Positions 48,860 through 61,266 of a DNA stretch of 64,000 nt are shown one piece after another. A program made the translations under genes and the position numbers. Position 1 is the first letter of the stretch; every line of letters begins with the position of its first letter. The notes beneath the pieces were generated by a model. The model was not told the origin of the DNA. It made no database searches and saw only the letters and a program-made list of their open reading frames with translations. The DNA is from Halichondria panicea (lineage: Eukaryota > Porifera > Demospongiae > Suberitida > Halichondriidae), in NCBI RefSeq assembly GCF_963675165.1, contig NC_087379.1, positions 6,658,839 to 6,722,838 of the forward strand. Direction: 5' to 3'.

Positions 48860-49190
48860 TACTCTTATTTAGCTCAGCTACAATGCAAAAAATATGCCAG
48901 TTAGATTTAGCTAGATCTGTATCACTATGATCACACCTACTAATAAAAATAGGAAGAGAGATTTAGCTATAGATACAGGGATCATTTACTGGCCCTGGTA
49001 TAAATATTATAAAGCCATGTGACAATGGGACTGTCCCTAAGTAGATGTTTACCAAGAAATCTATAATGAAAACAATGGTTATACAAATTCACCATTGAGG
49101 TGATAAAAATATATAATGAGACATGTAGATAAACAAGCTAGGCAAAATTACTTACACTAATCTATTCAGTTCAGTTTCACAATACAATAT
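48860..49190 (-). promoter_or_regulatory. Short spacer with conserved promoter-like block
   Basis: About 330 bp upstream of the 48859 start, sharing the AAGCCATGTGACAATGGGAC and AATTCACCATTGAGGTGATA blocks with the spacers at 29842-30149 and 60979-61266. Confidence 0.5.
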
Positions 49191-51690
49191 TAACACACAC
49201 TTTGTCAGTTACTCAGTTTCCGTCTCTGAGCTGGGTATATCACAACGATAGAGTCCTGGCAGAGCTGCTTTCCCAGTATAGAGCTACTAGAGTAAGGCTG
49301 ACGATTCAATCGAATAACTTTATCTCCTCTGTTTCGATATATCTCATCTCCTGTGGCTCTCGCACACAAATTTTCAACTGATTGGAATTCCAATCCTCCT
49401 TGCTTGGCAACAATCAGCCCGAAATATTAATCCATTATCGTCTTCACCGATATCACTCAGTTGTACACTAGAGCCATTTGGTTCAAAGGTGAGTGGGGGA
49501 TGAACATTGGTCAGGGTTGATGCATTTCGATCGTGTCTCGTCTAAGACATTTCCCAGAGGACATGCAGGAGCATCCAGAGAGACAGAGAGGGCTATGCAG
49601 AATGGGGCGGGGTCTTTGCAGGTGGATGGACAAGCCGAGGCACACGTACTGAACACTTCACCTTCATTGTCACACGCAGGGGCTGCAGGAGGGGAGGGAG
49701 ATTAAACGATAAATGCACAACACTGAAATGACCCATTACATAAGTTAAATGTTATAATGATCAAATGCATACAAGACAAGATACAGTAGGTGCATAACTG
49801 ATAAGTGTTTGATGCTCAAATAGTAGTCATGCAGTTATAAAGTCCTGTGGTAGATTGGTATACAAACGAGAGGTGTATGTTAGCTGTATTGACTCTGTTA
49901 ATATTATAGTTGATGTACTAATTAACTCACGAATGAACGAATGAATCGGTTGTTGCCCAGTCCACTGATACACTGTCTCTGTGTTCTGCCGACCAGCTCG
50001 TAGGGTGCATCACACTCAAACACTGCCAGTGAGCCCAGCGTCACTCCAGTCACCTCCATCTTACCATTCTCAAAGCCATCCTCGAATGATTCACAATCCT
50101 TAACTGTAAGTATAAAACATTGCACAACAGGTAAATGTAAGTAAGCTAATAATGCTGGAGTTATGGCCACTTAGTTCCAAAACAGCTAGGGCTATTTCAG
50201 CAGAAAAACACCAACAAGATTTTGAACTTGGATGTAGCTACGCTAAAATGAAATGAAAAAATTAGGCTCGTAGACTCGAAAGTATAATCATTGATGGAGT
50301 GAGATTATGGTTTAGTCACACTGATGTATAACCAACCACATGCACGGTTAGATTGAATGCATGAAACAGTTCCACTCACTGCAGGTCGGCTCTCTCCCTG
50401 CCCAGCGTCCATTAGGTCTACACTCTCTGAAGTTAGAGCCAGATAGTGAGTAGCCAGGCATTGTTGCACATGTACAGGACAAAGGAACCATCATTCATGT
50501 ACTATAGCTCCATTCTCCGGTACTGAAAGCTTGTCACATGATACGCCTGTATGTATGTATGTAGGCAAGCAAGAGTCTTGTGGATCACCCTCGGCTCATA
50601 TACCAGCTTCACAACCTAAATGTTAAAAGTAGTTTGTGCAACCTTAACATCCTGTTCCAGCTGCATTCAGTCTGTACCCAGCATCACACTCACACCTTAC
50701 GTTGCGCTCACATCCTTCATCACCAGTAGTTCCATCAGTGGCACTGTGAACTCTGAAGGTGAGAGAGGTGGTGGGGTGAGAGTTGGGAGCACAGCAAGCC
50801 ATGCCCTCGTTTGGTGGAGAGCCGTTGGGAGGACGAACAAGCTCAGGATAGTTGACCAGTCCATCTTGTCCTTCCTTACAAGGTGTGTACATTCCGTTAA
50901 TATTGCCACAATTCTCCGGCAGAGTCTCTAATGCCAAAATGGAATCCATTGGTTTTCAAGGAGGAGTGAGAAGCAATGGCAAAATGTCTAGTCTCTAAAA
51001 TGAAGATAAAGATCGGAGTGGATTTTAAACATCACGTTTGATAACTGCTTTAAGGGAACCTACAGTGTACGTTATCCAATTGTATGCATGTATGTGCTCT
51101 TAAACTGTGGAATTTTGGGTATAATTTTGGGCAACTGTCTCGAGAATTTGGGAATAGAATTTTGGGGAGTTAGAAAAGCATAATGTGCTCCTTCCTGCTA
51201 CACACTCAGCTAAAGACGTACAAAGGAGCGTGACGTCTTCCAGGAAGCATGACTATGTCTGGCAAAAAAAATCGAAAGCGAGATTAGATCATGTATTGAA
51301 CGCAGTTCAATTTGGAGATTACACAGTCCATATTCATTTATATAGGGAGAATGAATTGACGTGCCAGAGTGTAGCCTGAGTTGCAGGTGTAGGTGGCCCT
51401 CGACCCAACAACCCCTGAAGAGCCGGACACTCTTCCATTAGCAGGATCGGAGAGTCGTTGATTAGGAATACATCATAATTATACTTGCATAGTCTCACCA
51501 CATGTTGATGCAGTTTCACTCCACGCTCCATTGGTCTGACAGGTTCGCCTTGAAGAGCCACTCACAGTGTAGCCAGTAAAACAGGTGTAGGTAGCTGTAC
51601 CTCCGCTAAGCGCTAGCAGACACTCTTCCATTGAGAAGAGGGAGGAGAGTGGAGCATTGTGGTGCTGGTATATGGGTAGCCTCGATCCTA
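49191..51690 (-). pseudogene. Scrambled remnant of Sushi, Eph and TIL/Ig-like exons
   Basis: Minus-strand pieces: Sushi (51680-51490) with a 1-base shift between GRVSAS and LSGGTATYTC; truncated Sushi (about 51450-51365, GRVSGSSG...SRATYTCNSGYTL); 3' part of an Eph LBD (about 50990-50640) with a deletion and frame break before CGNING; Sushi (about 50545-50385) lacking two bases after ENGAI; Sushi (about 50107-49925) broken after QRQCISG; TIL plus Ig-like (about 49690-49190) with several breaks. The last three match 62669-61267 of the gene at the right edge. An Eph fragment between Sushi exons does not match the order of any intact gene here. Confidence 0.8.
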
Positions 51691-53192
51691 GGCCGCATGG
51701 TATCGACTGCTTGCGCATGCGCTAACCATCCGCCGGTATCTGGCGGATCCGGATAACAACGTTTATGGTCAGTAAAACAGTGATGAAACAATGAACGGAA
51801 GTGGATTGAAGGAAGTAGATAGAAAGTTCGATTGAAGGTTTCTAGCCCATCTGATAGCATTCTAATAGTTACCTTTAGCCTGCCATGTTAACAAAAGACT
51901 CACAGCCAGCAACAGTGTGGATGACAATCGTCTGAACGAAGTAAAAGCTGACAAATAGCCTATGGACAGGCCACGCCCATCCAATACTAACTACTACTGC
52001 TACCGTGACTGACTCTATCAGACTGTCTCTAGCTATAGCTATAGCTCTAGCTCTGTGAATGACTTTCAATACTTTATCACAGATATTATTTTTCTCATAA
52101 TAAATACAAGGAAATTATACGGGAAAAATATTAAATAATTTGCGCATGCGCAAGCAGTCAGTAGCAGGCTTTCTCTTCAGGGGAGGCCAGTGAAGGAGGC
52201 TAGTATATGGGAGAAAGATGTAGTTGAGCTGTTACTTATTTTAGAATAACAAAATTAATGCAGAAATAATTTATTAGCCTGTATAGTATACGTGATTGTA
52301 GTAGAGTAAAGTATCAATTATCAGACAGAACGTATAATCAGACAGCTGCCGAATGAGAACGGATGTGCGAAACAAGCTGATATTTTTCACCCGACAATAG
52401 GCCTAGCCACAAAACCTCCAAAAATAATAGTCTAAATAAAAACGAGCAAAAGCAAAAGCTCAAACCTGCACGTTGGCCTAGATGTACACGCGGCTTTGAC
52501 TCGAGGCTGTAGACTCACTATATAACCTATAAACGCCAAGGGTTTGCATTTCAGTGCTCTAGTTAATAGCTTCTCAATAATCAAGAAAGGCCAGTTAAAA
52601 AAACTGTTACTGTCTGTAATTCCTTCCGGAAGACCAGCAAATATTGTTGATGAGACTCCCCTGTCTAAATATAAAATTTGCTACTAGATCTACTACAGTA
52701 AAGTATCGATTATCAGACAGAACGTATAATTAGACAGTTGCCGGATGAGAACGAATGGGCAAAACATGCAGATTTTCCCCCCGACCGATAATTACAAAAT
52801 GTGGTTGTGTCAGATAAATTGATTAATCAGACGAAATAAACGCTATAAGTCCCCTACAACATAAAATATTATCACAAAAGCTACATCTCTATCCTACGCA
52901 TGACAGCAGCAGTTACAAAACCACTAACATGTAGTTTTTTTGTTTTGTGGCATGTTGTAAGGGAGACTTTTAGCTACCAAATCACCTTAAACTTGTGGCT
53001 CTGCCTCTTCATTAATTCGTAGTGTCTGATATTACGTTATTTCATCAGACACGCCCACATGTTGGTACATAATTATAGCATGCTTATTTTAGAATCGACA
53101 TCGAAGCTTTAATCAAAATCTGCCAAATTTATAACTATACTATCTTATTGTGTTGAGGGTTGAGGCTATCCATGCATGGTATAAACACAGTG
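51691..53192. other. No gene; degraded repeats
   Basis: About 1.5 kb without coding features. GACTGCTTGCGCATGCGC near 51705 and its complement GCGCATGCGCAAGCAGTC near 52142 form a possible TIR pair. A 55-60 bp sequence beginning AGTAAAGTATC(A/G)ATTATCAGA occurs directly repeated at about 52304-52360 and 52699-52755. Confidence 0.5.
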
Positions 53193-56100
53193 CTATCGCA
53201 TCCAGTTGAGTAGACTCAGAATACACGGACAGACAGACTGACCGACTACTATAACCCGTGGCGCCGCGGTGCGTCTCGGGTTAATAATAATAGAAGCCAT
53301 GCATGCATGCATGCCAACATCACAACCACCTTGACAAGTTGGTGCATTTCCACTCCATATTCCAGATATTAGACAAAAACGTGTAGAGGAGCCAATCAGA
53401 TTATTGCCAGTGTTACATGTGTATATGGCTCTGCCCCCAGGGGCACCTGAAGTTATAGTCACAGTTCCATCCGATGGTTGAGATAGTTCAGGGCATAGTA
53501 CTGCATATGGTCGTTGTAGGTGCATATACATGGCAATCGATTTTGATTGATAGAACTCACCGCATGTTGGTGCAGTTTCACTCCACAATCCATTGGTCTG
53601 ACAGGTACGTGTAGAGGACCCACTCAGAGTGTAGCCAGTGTTACAGGTATAAGTAGCAATCCCATAGGAAGATCTTGAAGACACAAGCACCCTTCCATTT
53701 GTGGGACTAGTCAGACTAGGACACTCCCGAACCAGTACTGCAGCAATGGACAAATTAAAAGCATATCTAACAACACAAGAGCTGACTCAAACAACACTCC
53801 AAGATGAGTCTCCACTACACTCTATCACTATATAATTATATACCGTATATCACTAAAATGTTTTCCGAGCATCAAATATAATTGATTATGCAAACTTTGC
53901 GAGTGTTGATCAAATCACAACAACGCAAAACCTATGACACACGATCCTTGCTAGAGAACGCGATCGCAAAGGGTCAATTTAATGTTCTGCTGGTTTGGCT
54001 TATTATGCCTCAGTGTGCACGCGCAAGCGAGGTATACTGCATGTGTTTGTGTGTGTATGTAGACTGCTACAGTGTTTCACCTACACATTAAAGAACAGGG
54101 CGCCCCGCCCTGTTTGAGTAACTAATTGGATTTGAGAATCTGTGTTAAAGCTTAATTTAACTCGACACTCAGGAAGCTATTCACTTAATCTACTGAAAAG
54201 TTCACCACTGTTCCTAGCTGGCAGCTCTAGCTGTCTGCATGGGAGGCCTTTTTGAACTGCCTCTTTGATAAACTTATAGCTTTATGCTATGTAGCTTTAA
54301 CACCTCCACTGAGGCATCAGCACCCGCATTGCTTTCATTCGTAAACGAGTTTTTCACTTGCAAAGATTCTAGTAATATGATATATAATTATAGAGAGGAC
54401 AACAACAAATGCATATTTGATTGTAACTAACCTGTGAAACAGTTCAATGATGGCAACAGTAGGACTGTCCCTGGGAGTGCAGTAGGGTATGTAACCTTAG
54501 GACAGGGGGTACCTGGAGGACAGGTTGTGGGGGGAATTGTAGGGGGCATTGTAGGGGGGCAAGTTGGAGGTTCAGGACAAGACTTTCCTGGAATTGGAAA
54601 AACTGAAATGAAGTATGCATGTGCATGCACTCAATCAGACTCACCTGTGTACTGTATCGGACTACTGTACGGTCCAGAGCCAGCAGATGTACTTGCTCGT
54701 ACCTGAAATAATTGAAGAATAAATACGTATAACTATAATAATAGTATTGAATTGCTTACTAAAACTTGAATGGTGTTACTGCCAAGATTGATATTGTCTT
54801 CAGTAACAACGTGATGGCTCTCAGATGGCAACTTGTTGATAGTACGAGTGAAGGAACCAGAAAACCTCAACTGGTAGCCAGTGATAACTCCATTAGGCTC
54901 AGCTGGGGGTCCCCACACAACAACTCCTGAGAGTATTTGGACATCTCGTGGGACACTTGGAACTACAGAGTGATTCAGTTAAAACTGATGTTGTTTCATG
55001 TTCTAAATTTCCTACCTTTCTCCATCGTTTTGATGAACCGATAAGCTATCCTCAGAGCTTCATTCTCATTGTCTTGGTCGCTGACTCCATTGTGAGTGGT
55101 CACTCGTATGGTGTATGGTGTGTTGGGACGCAGGTTAGGGACTGTGTAGGAGACTGTGAGTGCAGAATTGACATAGTTTCCATTGCTGAGTATGAACAAC
55201 CGAAGCATGTCAGGATCAATGTACTCAATGGAGTAGTGGAAGTCATCTCTTCCAGTGACTTCAGGTCTGGTCCATGAGAGGCTAACACTAGTGGAAGTGA
55301 TGGTGGTTGTATGGAGGTTTCTTACAGGGCTAGGGGGAGCTATATATTGACAAGTGATGAAATGTAGGAATTAAATTTTTTAGGTTCAACTTACGTATAC
55401 AATCTACTTCCGGGCCTTCGTTAGTTTGCTCATCTCTAAAGAATCCATTTAGACAGCTGCAAATTGCAGCACCATCCATATCCGTTAATGTATTCATTGG
55501 GCAATTGAGACAAGCTCCTTGGTCATCAGTCAGAGAGCGAAACGTTCCAGCAGGGCAAACTGCAAAAATATAAACAATTATAAGCTATAAGGCCTGCTAT
55601 TACCTTGACATCCTGTTCCAGTTGCATTCAGTCTGTACCCAGCATCACACTCACACCTTACGTTGCGCTCACATCCTTCATCACCAGTAGTTCCATCAGT
55701 GGCACTGTGAGCTCTGAAGGTGAGAGAGGTGGTGGGGTGAGAGTTGGGAGCACAGCAAGCCATGCCCTCGTTTGGTAGAGAGCTGCTGGGGGGACGAACA
55801 AGCTCAGGATAGTTGGCCAGTCCATCTTGTCGTTCCTTACAAGGTGTGTAGTAGAAGTAGATTCGGTTAATTTGGCCACAATTTCCAGAGTCTCTGATGC
55901 CAAAATGGAATCCATTGGTTCTCAAAGAGGAGGGAGAAGTAATGGTAAGAGTTCTAGTATCTGAAACAGTTCCACTGCTCCCTGTCTGATCCAATCGAGA
56001 TGTTGTCATCTCTGTTCCTGTTCCAAGCAATGGAGTGGAGAGGTAATTGTTTCTCTCTGTTCGGACACTCTCTGAGGCAATGCTGTTGGTGTCATATCTA

Positions 56101-59100
56101 AATAGATCAGCAAAGTTATTCACACAGGCACCAACACACTGAGTGAATCTGAAGGAGACATCGAGATAGATCTCTGTTGGTAGACCCCCACCAAGGGTAG
56201 TACTCCCTGGGGGGTATTTGATGTGAGGGGAGAACACCCAGTTGTCTTGAGATCCCAATGTATGGGCACACACAAACAAACCACGCTGACAGATACCACC
56301 TCGATCCTCCCACTGATCAGCCTGCAATGAAGGAAAAGATAACTAATTAATATTGCTACATTTTGTCTCACCGATACATCTCCATCATTGTCAAACTCTC
56401 TGCTGAGGAACACTGGCCCCACCAAGCTCTCGTAGTCATAAGAGTCAAACATCAGCTCCCACTCTGGGGGAAAGATGTGATCCCTCATAAATCGGAAGCT
56501 GGTTCGACATTGGTCAGTGGACGAGGTGACCAATCGATCCTTTGGTGCACAGTTGTCAACACCCTGGCTAATGCAGTAACCATGGGGATCTGGTTGCATG
56601 ATTGTATTAAGCTACATACACATGAATCGAAGTATGAAAATCACTTACTTTCTACTACTGTTGGGCACGTTGTTGGGGATGGAGGGAAGGTTGTGACTGG
56701 ACAAGGAGTGGCCGGTTCTGTTGTAGGGCATGTGGGTGGAGGTAGTGTAGGGGGGCATGTAGGGCATGTGATATCAGGAGGACAGGTAGTGGGGGCCATT
56801 GTAGGGGAGCATGTAGGGCATGTGATCTCAGGAGGACACGTAGTGGGGGCCATTGTAGCTATAGGGGAGCATGTAGGGCATGTGATCTCAAGACAGGTAG
56901 TGGGGGCCATTGTAGGGGAGCATGTAGGACATGTGATCTCAGGAGGACAGGTAGTGGGGGCCATTGTAGCTATAGGGGAGCATGTAGGGCATGTGATCTC
57001 AGGAGGACACGTAGTGGGGGCCATTGTAGCCATAGGGGAGCATGTAGGGCATGTGATCTCAGGAGGACACGTAGTGGGGGCCATTGTAGGGGGGCATGTA
57101 GGGCATGTGATCTCAGGACAGGTAGTGGGGGCCATTGTAGGGGAGCATGTAGGGCATGTGATCTCAGGAGGACATGTAGTGGGGGCCATTGTAGGGGGGC
57201 ATGTAATCTCAGGAGGACACGTAGTGGGGGCCATTGTAGGGGGGCATGTAGGACATGTGATCTCAGGAGGACATGTAGTGGGGGCCATTGTAGGGGGGCA
57301 TGTGATCTCAGGAGGACACGTAGTGGGGGCCATTGTAGGGGAGCATGTAGGGCATGTGATCTCAGGAGGACATGTAGTGGGGGCCATTGTAGAAGGGCAT
57401 GGCGTGGGTAAGAGGTCACCTGGAATTAATTGGAAGCATAAAGTACGAGCATATATTTACATGTACATGGGACTCACCTGTGTACTGTATTGGACTACTG
57501 TACGGTCCATACCCAGTAGATGTACTTGCTCGTACCTGCATGAGAATACTGCCAGTACAATATATAATATATCAGTATAGAATGCAATGTCTAGGATTGG
57601 CTAGGGGAAACACCAAAAAGCGTGGAAACAAGAAATCTGGCCAATGCCGCATGTATAGGTCCATCTACCCCACCACTTCATGCATGCATACTTATTGGAT
57701 GAACTGTGCCATTGTATTATGTCATAAATGGTGCAATCTGCATGATATGGATTGGTTACTGAGATGTCCCTTATTACACTTAGAGAGACCTCAGCATATA
57801 GGTATTCTACGGAGGGGTCCATTATAATGTACTTGCTTATATGTTGAAATCATAGTAACGATGATGCAGTGCATATAGGTCTCGGCCAGTATTGAAGGCA
57901 CACCCATAAGGCGTCCAATTAGGTATGCATAAACTGCATTTATTTTTAGTCTTCGCATTCTGCAGCATGGGCGTAACTACATCAATGAGGCAGAGGAGGC
58001 CCTTGCAATTGCCTCCTGAACTATTGAACTTCAAGTGTCATATGACTCACCTCACTAGCTTTTAATAGCTCTGGTTAGCTAACTTCTGGATAACTATCTA
58101 ACTAGAATGAGCAGAAAATGAGCTCTATCACTGTCTTGTTGATGAAGAAAAGAGAAGAAGAGCAAGTAAATAGCAGTTTACTGCCATTTGCATGCACTTC
58201 TACACGATAATTAGTGGGTGTGGTTTCCGGTTAAACATTTTGCGGGGTCTTGCACAAGCGCTCTTGTTGCCTCCTTCCCGTAAAATTTCTAGTTACGCCC
58301 CTGTGTAGTGCAGCTTGACAACTTTTATTTTACTCCTGTATTAAACTACTAAGTATAGAGAATAGCAACTTTCTATTAGCAGTTTTTTTCCTATATGCAT
58401 GATTCTCAACGCAAGAGACGGAAACGGCCCTCAATGTGAGTTTTTTATATGTTGACTAGCGAGAGCAAAGCTTTAACGCTGCTTGAGGCTTGTAAAAACT
58501 AATAGCCTAGCTTGCTTTTTTATAGCACCAACGATCACACATAATCTCATGGAGACCCAAGTTAGTCTTCCATTCTTCTTTACAATGTTGAACTCAGCCT
58601 ATAACTAGAAACATCATCACAATGACCTCCCCTGTGTAGGGAATTACATCACCTACCATTATTCATTGCTACGCGTTGTCAGCCAGAGCAATAAGCACAT
58701 TACAAACAAGGAGTGTGGTTAAACGATAGTGAGTCCGCAGTACTGTGCATAGTAAGACGCTTCATCTCCTCATGTGCTCCTGGTTATACCAAAGGCGTAT
58801 AAAACACCAAAATTCAAAGCGTGTGCAAATGAAAGGAATGTGCATGAAAAAATAACCACTTCAAACGTCTTTATGCATCCGCTCACGCTTTTAATTTTGG
58901 CTGCTACGTGCCTACTAGATAGTTTTTTCATGCACCCTTGATTATATTACATTATAATTATAGCCAGTTTTCAGATGTGGAGCTGCAGAGTATGAACATG
59001 AGTCAAAATAAATATTGCTATAACACCTGGCCAATCTAAATTTCTTACTTGAATATTACTGGTGAGATTTCTGATATTATCGTCAGTAACAACGTGGTAG

Positions 59101-60978
59101 CTCTCAGATGGCAACTTGTTTACAGTGCGATTGAAGGATCCAGAAAACCTCAACTGGTAGCCAGTAATAACTCCATTAGGCTCAGCTGGGGGTCCCCACA
59201 CAACAACTCCTGAGAATACTTGAACATCTTGTGGGACACTTGGAACTGCAAAGTCATTTAGTTAATAGAAGCAGTATTCCATAGTTCTGAACTGCTTACT
59301 TCCTTCTAATGTCCTGATTGGAAGGTCCACTCTCCTCAGAGCTTCATTTTCAGTGTCTTGGTCGCTGACTCCATTGTGAGTGGTCACTCGTATGGTGTAT
59401 GGTGTGTTGGGACGCAGGTTAGGGACTGTGTAGGAGACTGTGAGTGTGGAATTGACATAGTTTCCATTGCTGAGTATGAACGATCCAGTGTTAGGATCAC
59501 TGTACTCAATGGAGTAGTAGAAGTCATCTCTTCCAGTGACCGCAGGTCTGGTCCATGAGAGGCTAACACTATTGTTAGTGATGGTGGTTGTACGGAGGTT
59601 TCTTACAGAGCCAGGGGGAGCTGTATTGACAAGTAATGACATCTAGGTACTCTAAATGTTTACGTTAAACTTACACGTGCAATTCACTCCAGGGCCTTCA
59701 TTAGTTTCCTCATCTCTAAAGAATCCATTTAGACAGCTGCAAATTGCAGCACCGTCCACATCCATTGCTGTGTTCATTGGACAATCTAGACAAGTGCGTT
59801 GGTCATCATTCAGAGAGCGATAGGTTCCAGCAGAGCAAACTGTAAAAAGTTAAAGGAAACATTATTATATAAACTCAATTAATTTGCTAAGGCCTGTCAT
59901 TACCTTCACAACCTGTTCCAGTTGCATTCAGTCTGTACCCAGCATCACACTCACACCTTACGTTGCGCTCACATCCTTCATCACCAGTAGTTCCATCAGT
60001 GGCACTGTGAGCTCTGAAGGTAAGAGAGGTGGTAGGGTGAGAGTTGGGAGCACAGCAAGCCATGCCCTCGTTTGGTGGAGAGCCGCTGGGGGCACGAACA
60101 AGCTCAGGATAGTTGACCAGTCCATCTTGTCGTTCCTTACAAGGTGTGTAGTAGAAGTAGATTCGGTTAATTTGGCCACAATTTCCAGAGTCTCTGATGC
60201 CAAAATGGAATCCATTGGTTCTCGAGGAGGAGGGAGAAGTAATGTAAAGAGTTCTGGTCTCTAAAACAGTCCCACTGCGACCTGTCTGATCCAATCGAGA
60301 TGTTGTCATCTCTGTTCCTGTTCCAAACAACGAAGTGAGGTAATTGTTTCTGTCTGTTCGGACACTCTCTGAGGCAATGCTGTTTGTGTCATATCTGTAT
60401 AGATCTGAAAAGTTATTCACACAGAGACTATTACACTGAGTGAATCTGAAGGAGACATCGAGATAGATCTCTGTTGGTAGACCCCCACCAAGGGTAGTAC
60501 TTCCTGGGGGGTATTTGATGTGAGGGGAGAACAACCAGTTGTCTTGAGCTCCCAATGTATAGGCACACACTCTCAAACCACGCTGACAGATACCACCTCG
60601 ATCCTCCCACTGATTAGCCACTGTCTGCAATGAAGGAAAGGATACTTAATTACATAAATATCGTCAAATTTGTCTCACCGGCACAGCTTCATCATTGTCA
60701 AACTCTCTGCTGAGGAACACTGGTCCCACCAAGCTCTCGTAGTCATAAGAGTCAAACAACAGCTCCCACTCTGGGGGAAGAACGTGATCAGGTGAAAATC
60801 GGAAACTGGTTCGACATTGGTCAGTCAACGAGGTGATTCGTCGATCCTCTGGTGCACAGTTGTCAACACCCTGGCTAATGCAGTAACCATGGGGATCTGA
60901 TGGTTGACATGTTGGAACCAGTGCAGACACTTGAACCACCAGAGCAGCAGAAACAGCAAGAATCCACAAATAATTCAT
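53193..60978 (-). CDS. Secreted protein with two Eph ectodomains and Sushi modules
   Basis: Exons: 60978-60679, 60624-59904, 59839-59675, 59620-59300, 59245-59049, 57535-57478 (module 1: signal peptide MNYLWILAV, LBD, GCC2, FN3, FN3); 57419-56649 (257-residue CPPT stalk); 56589-56372, 56321-55604, 55559-55395, 55339-55016, 54962-54760, 54702-54645 (module 2, no signal peptide, begins NPHGYC); 54587-54432 (52-residue CPPT); 53737-53561 and 53500-53330 (Sushi, CPSLTSPTNGRV and CPELSQPSDGTV). Frame is kept across all junctions with no stops. The 3' end is uncertain: the last donor reads gtggtt, which is weak; reading on gives a stop at 53193 and about 1619 residues. Otherwise it would splice toward the decayed exons at 51.7-49.2 kb. 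No membrane helix seen. Intron 5 is long (57536-59048) and holds an inserted element. Confidence 0.78.
56649..57419 (-). repeat. Largest CPPT repeat exon
   Basis: 771 bp in one phase 1-1 exon. About 13 units of TMAPTTCPPEITCP, some with an added TCSP or IA, in near-identical DNA units of about 48-60 bp. It joins Eph module 1 to module 2. The 405-codon open frame on the plus strand is its complement. Confidence 0.88.
57966..58303. mobile_element. GGGCGTAACTA-ended TIR element
   Basis: Ends CATGGGCGTAACTA and TAGTTACGCCCCTG, 338 bp, inside intron 5 of the two-module gene. A second shared motif (GCCTCCT / AGGAGGC-like) lies just inside. No coding capacity. Confidence 0.55.
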
Positions 60979-61266
60979 TATCTTATTTAGCTCAGCTATT
61001 ATATTCCCAATGCAAAATATGCCAGCTATGCTTTAGATCACACCTACTAATAAAAATGGGAAGAGAGATCTAGATACAAGTTAATACTGGCCCTGGCCTC
61101 AGGTATGTAAAGCCATGTGACAATGGGACTGTCCCAAGTAGACTACCGTGCAAGTAATGAAAACAATGGTTATACAAATTCACCATTGAGGTGATAAAAT
61201 AATGAGACATGTAAACAAGGCAAAAATACAAAAATACTACTTTTCCTTAATCTACTCAGTTCAGTT
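60979..61266 (-). promoter_or_regulatory. Short spacer with conserved promoter-like block
   Basis: 288 bp from the stop at 61267 to the start at 60978. Nearly identical over most of its length to 29842-30149, including CACACCTA..ACTAATAAAA and CTGGCCCTGGCCTCAGGTAT. Confidence 0.5.

Noticed and set aside
56363-57580. Plus-strand 405-codon open frame rich in GGHVISGG and VVGAIV
   Set aside because: Exact complement of the minus-strand CPPT repeat and Eph exons; repeat units keep the opposite strand open.
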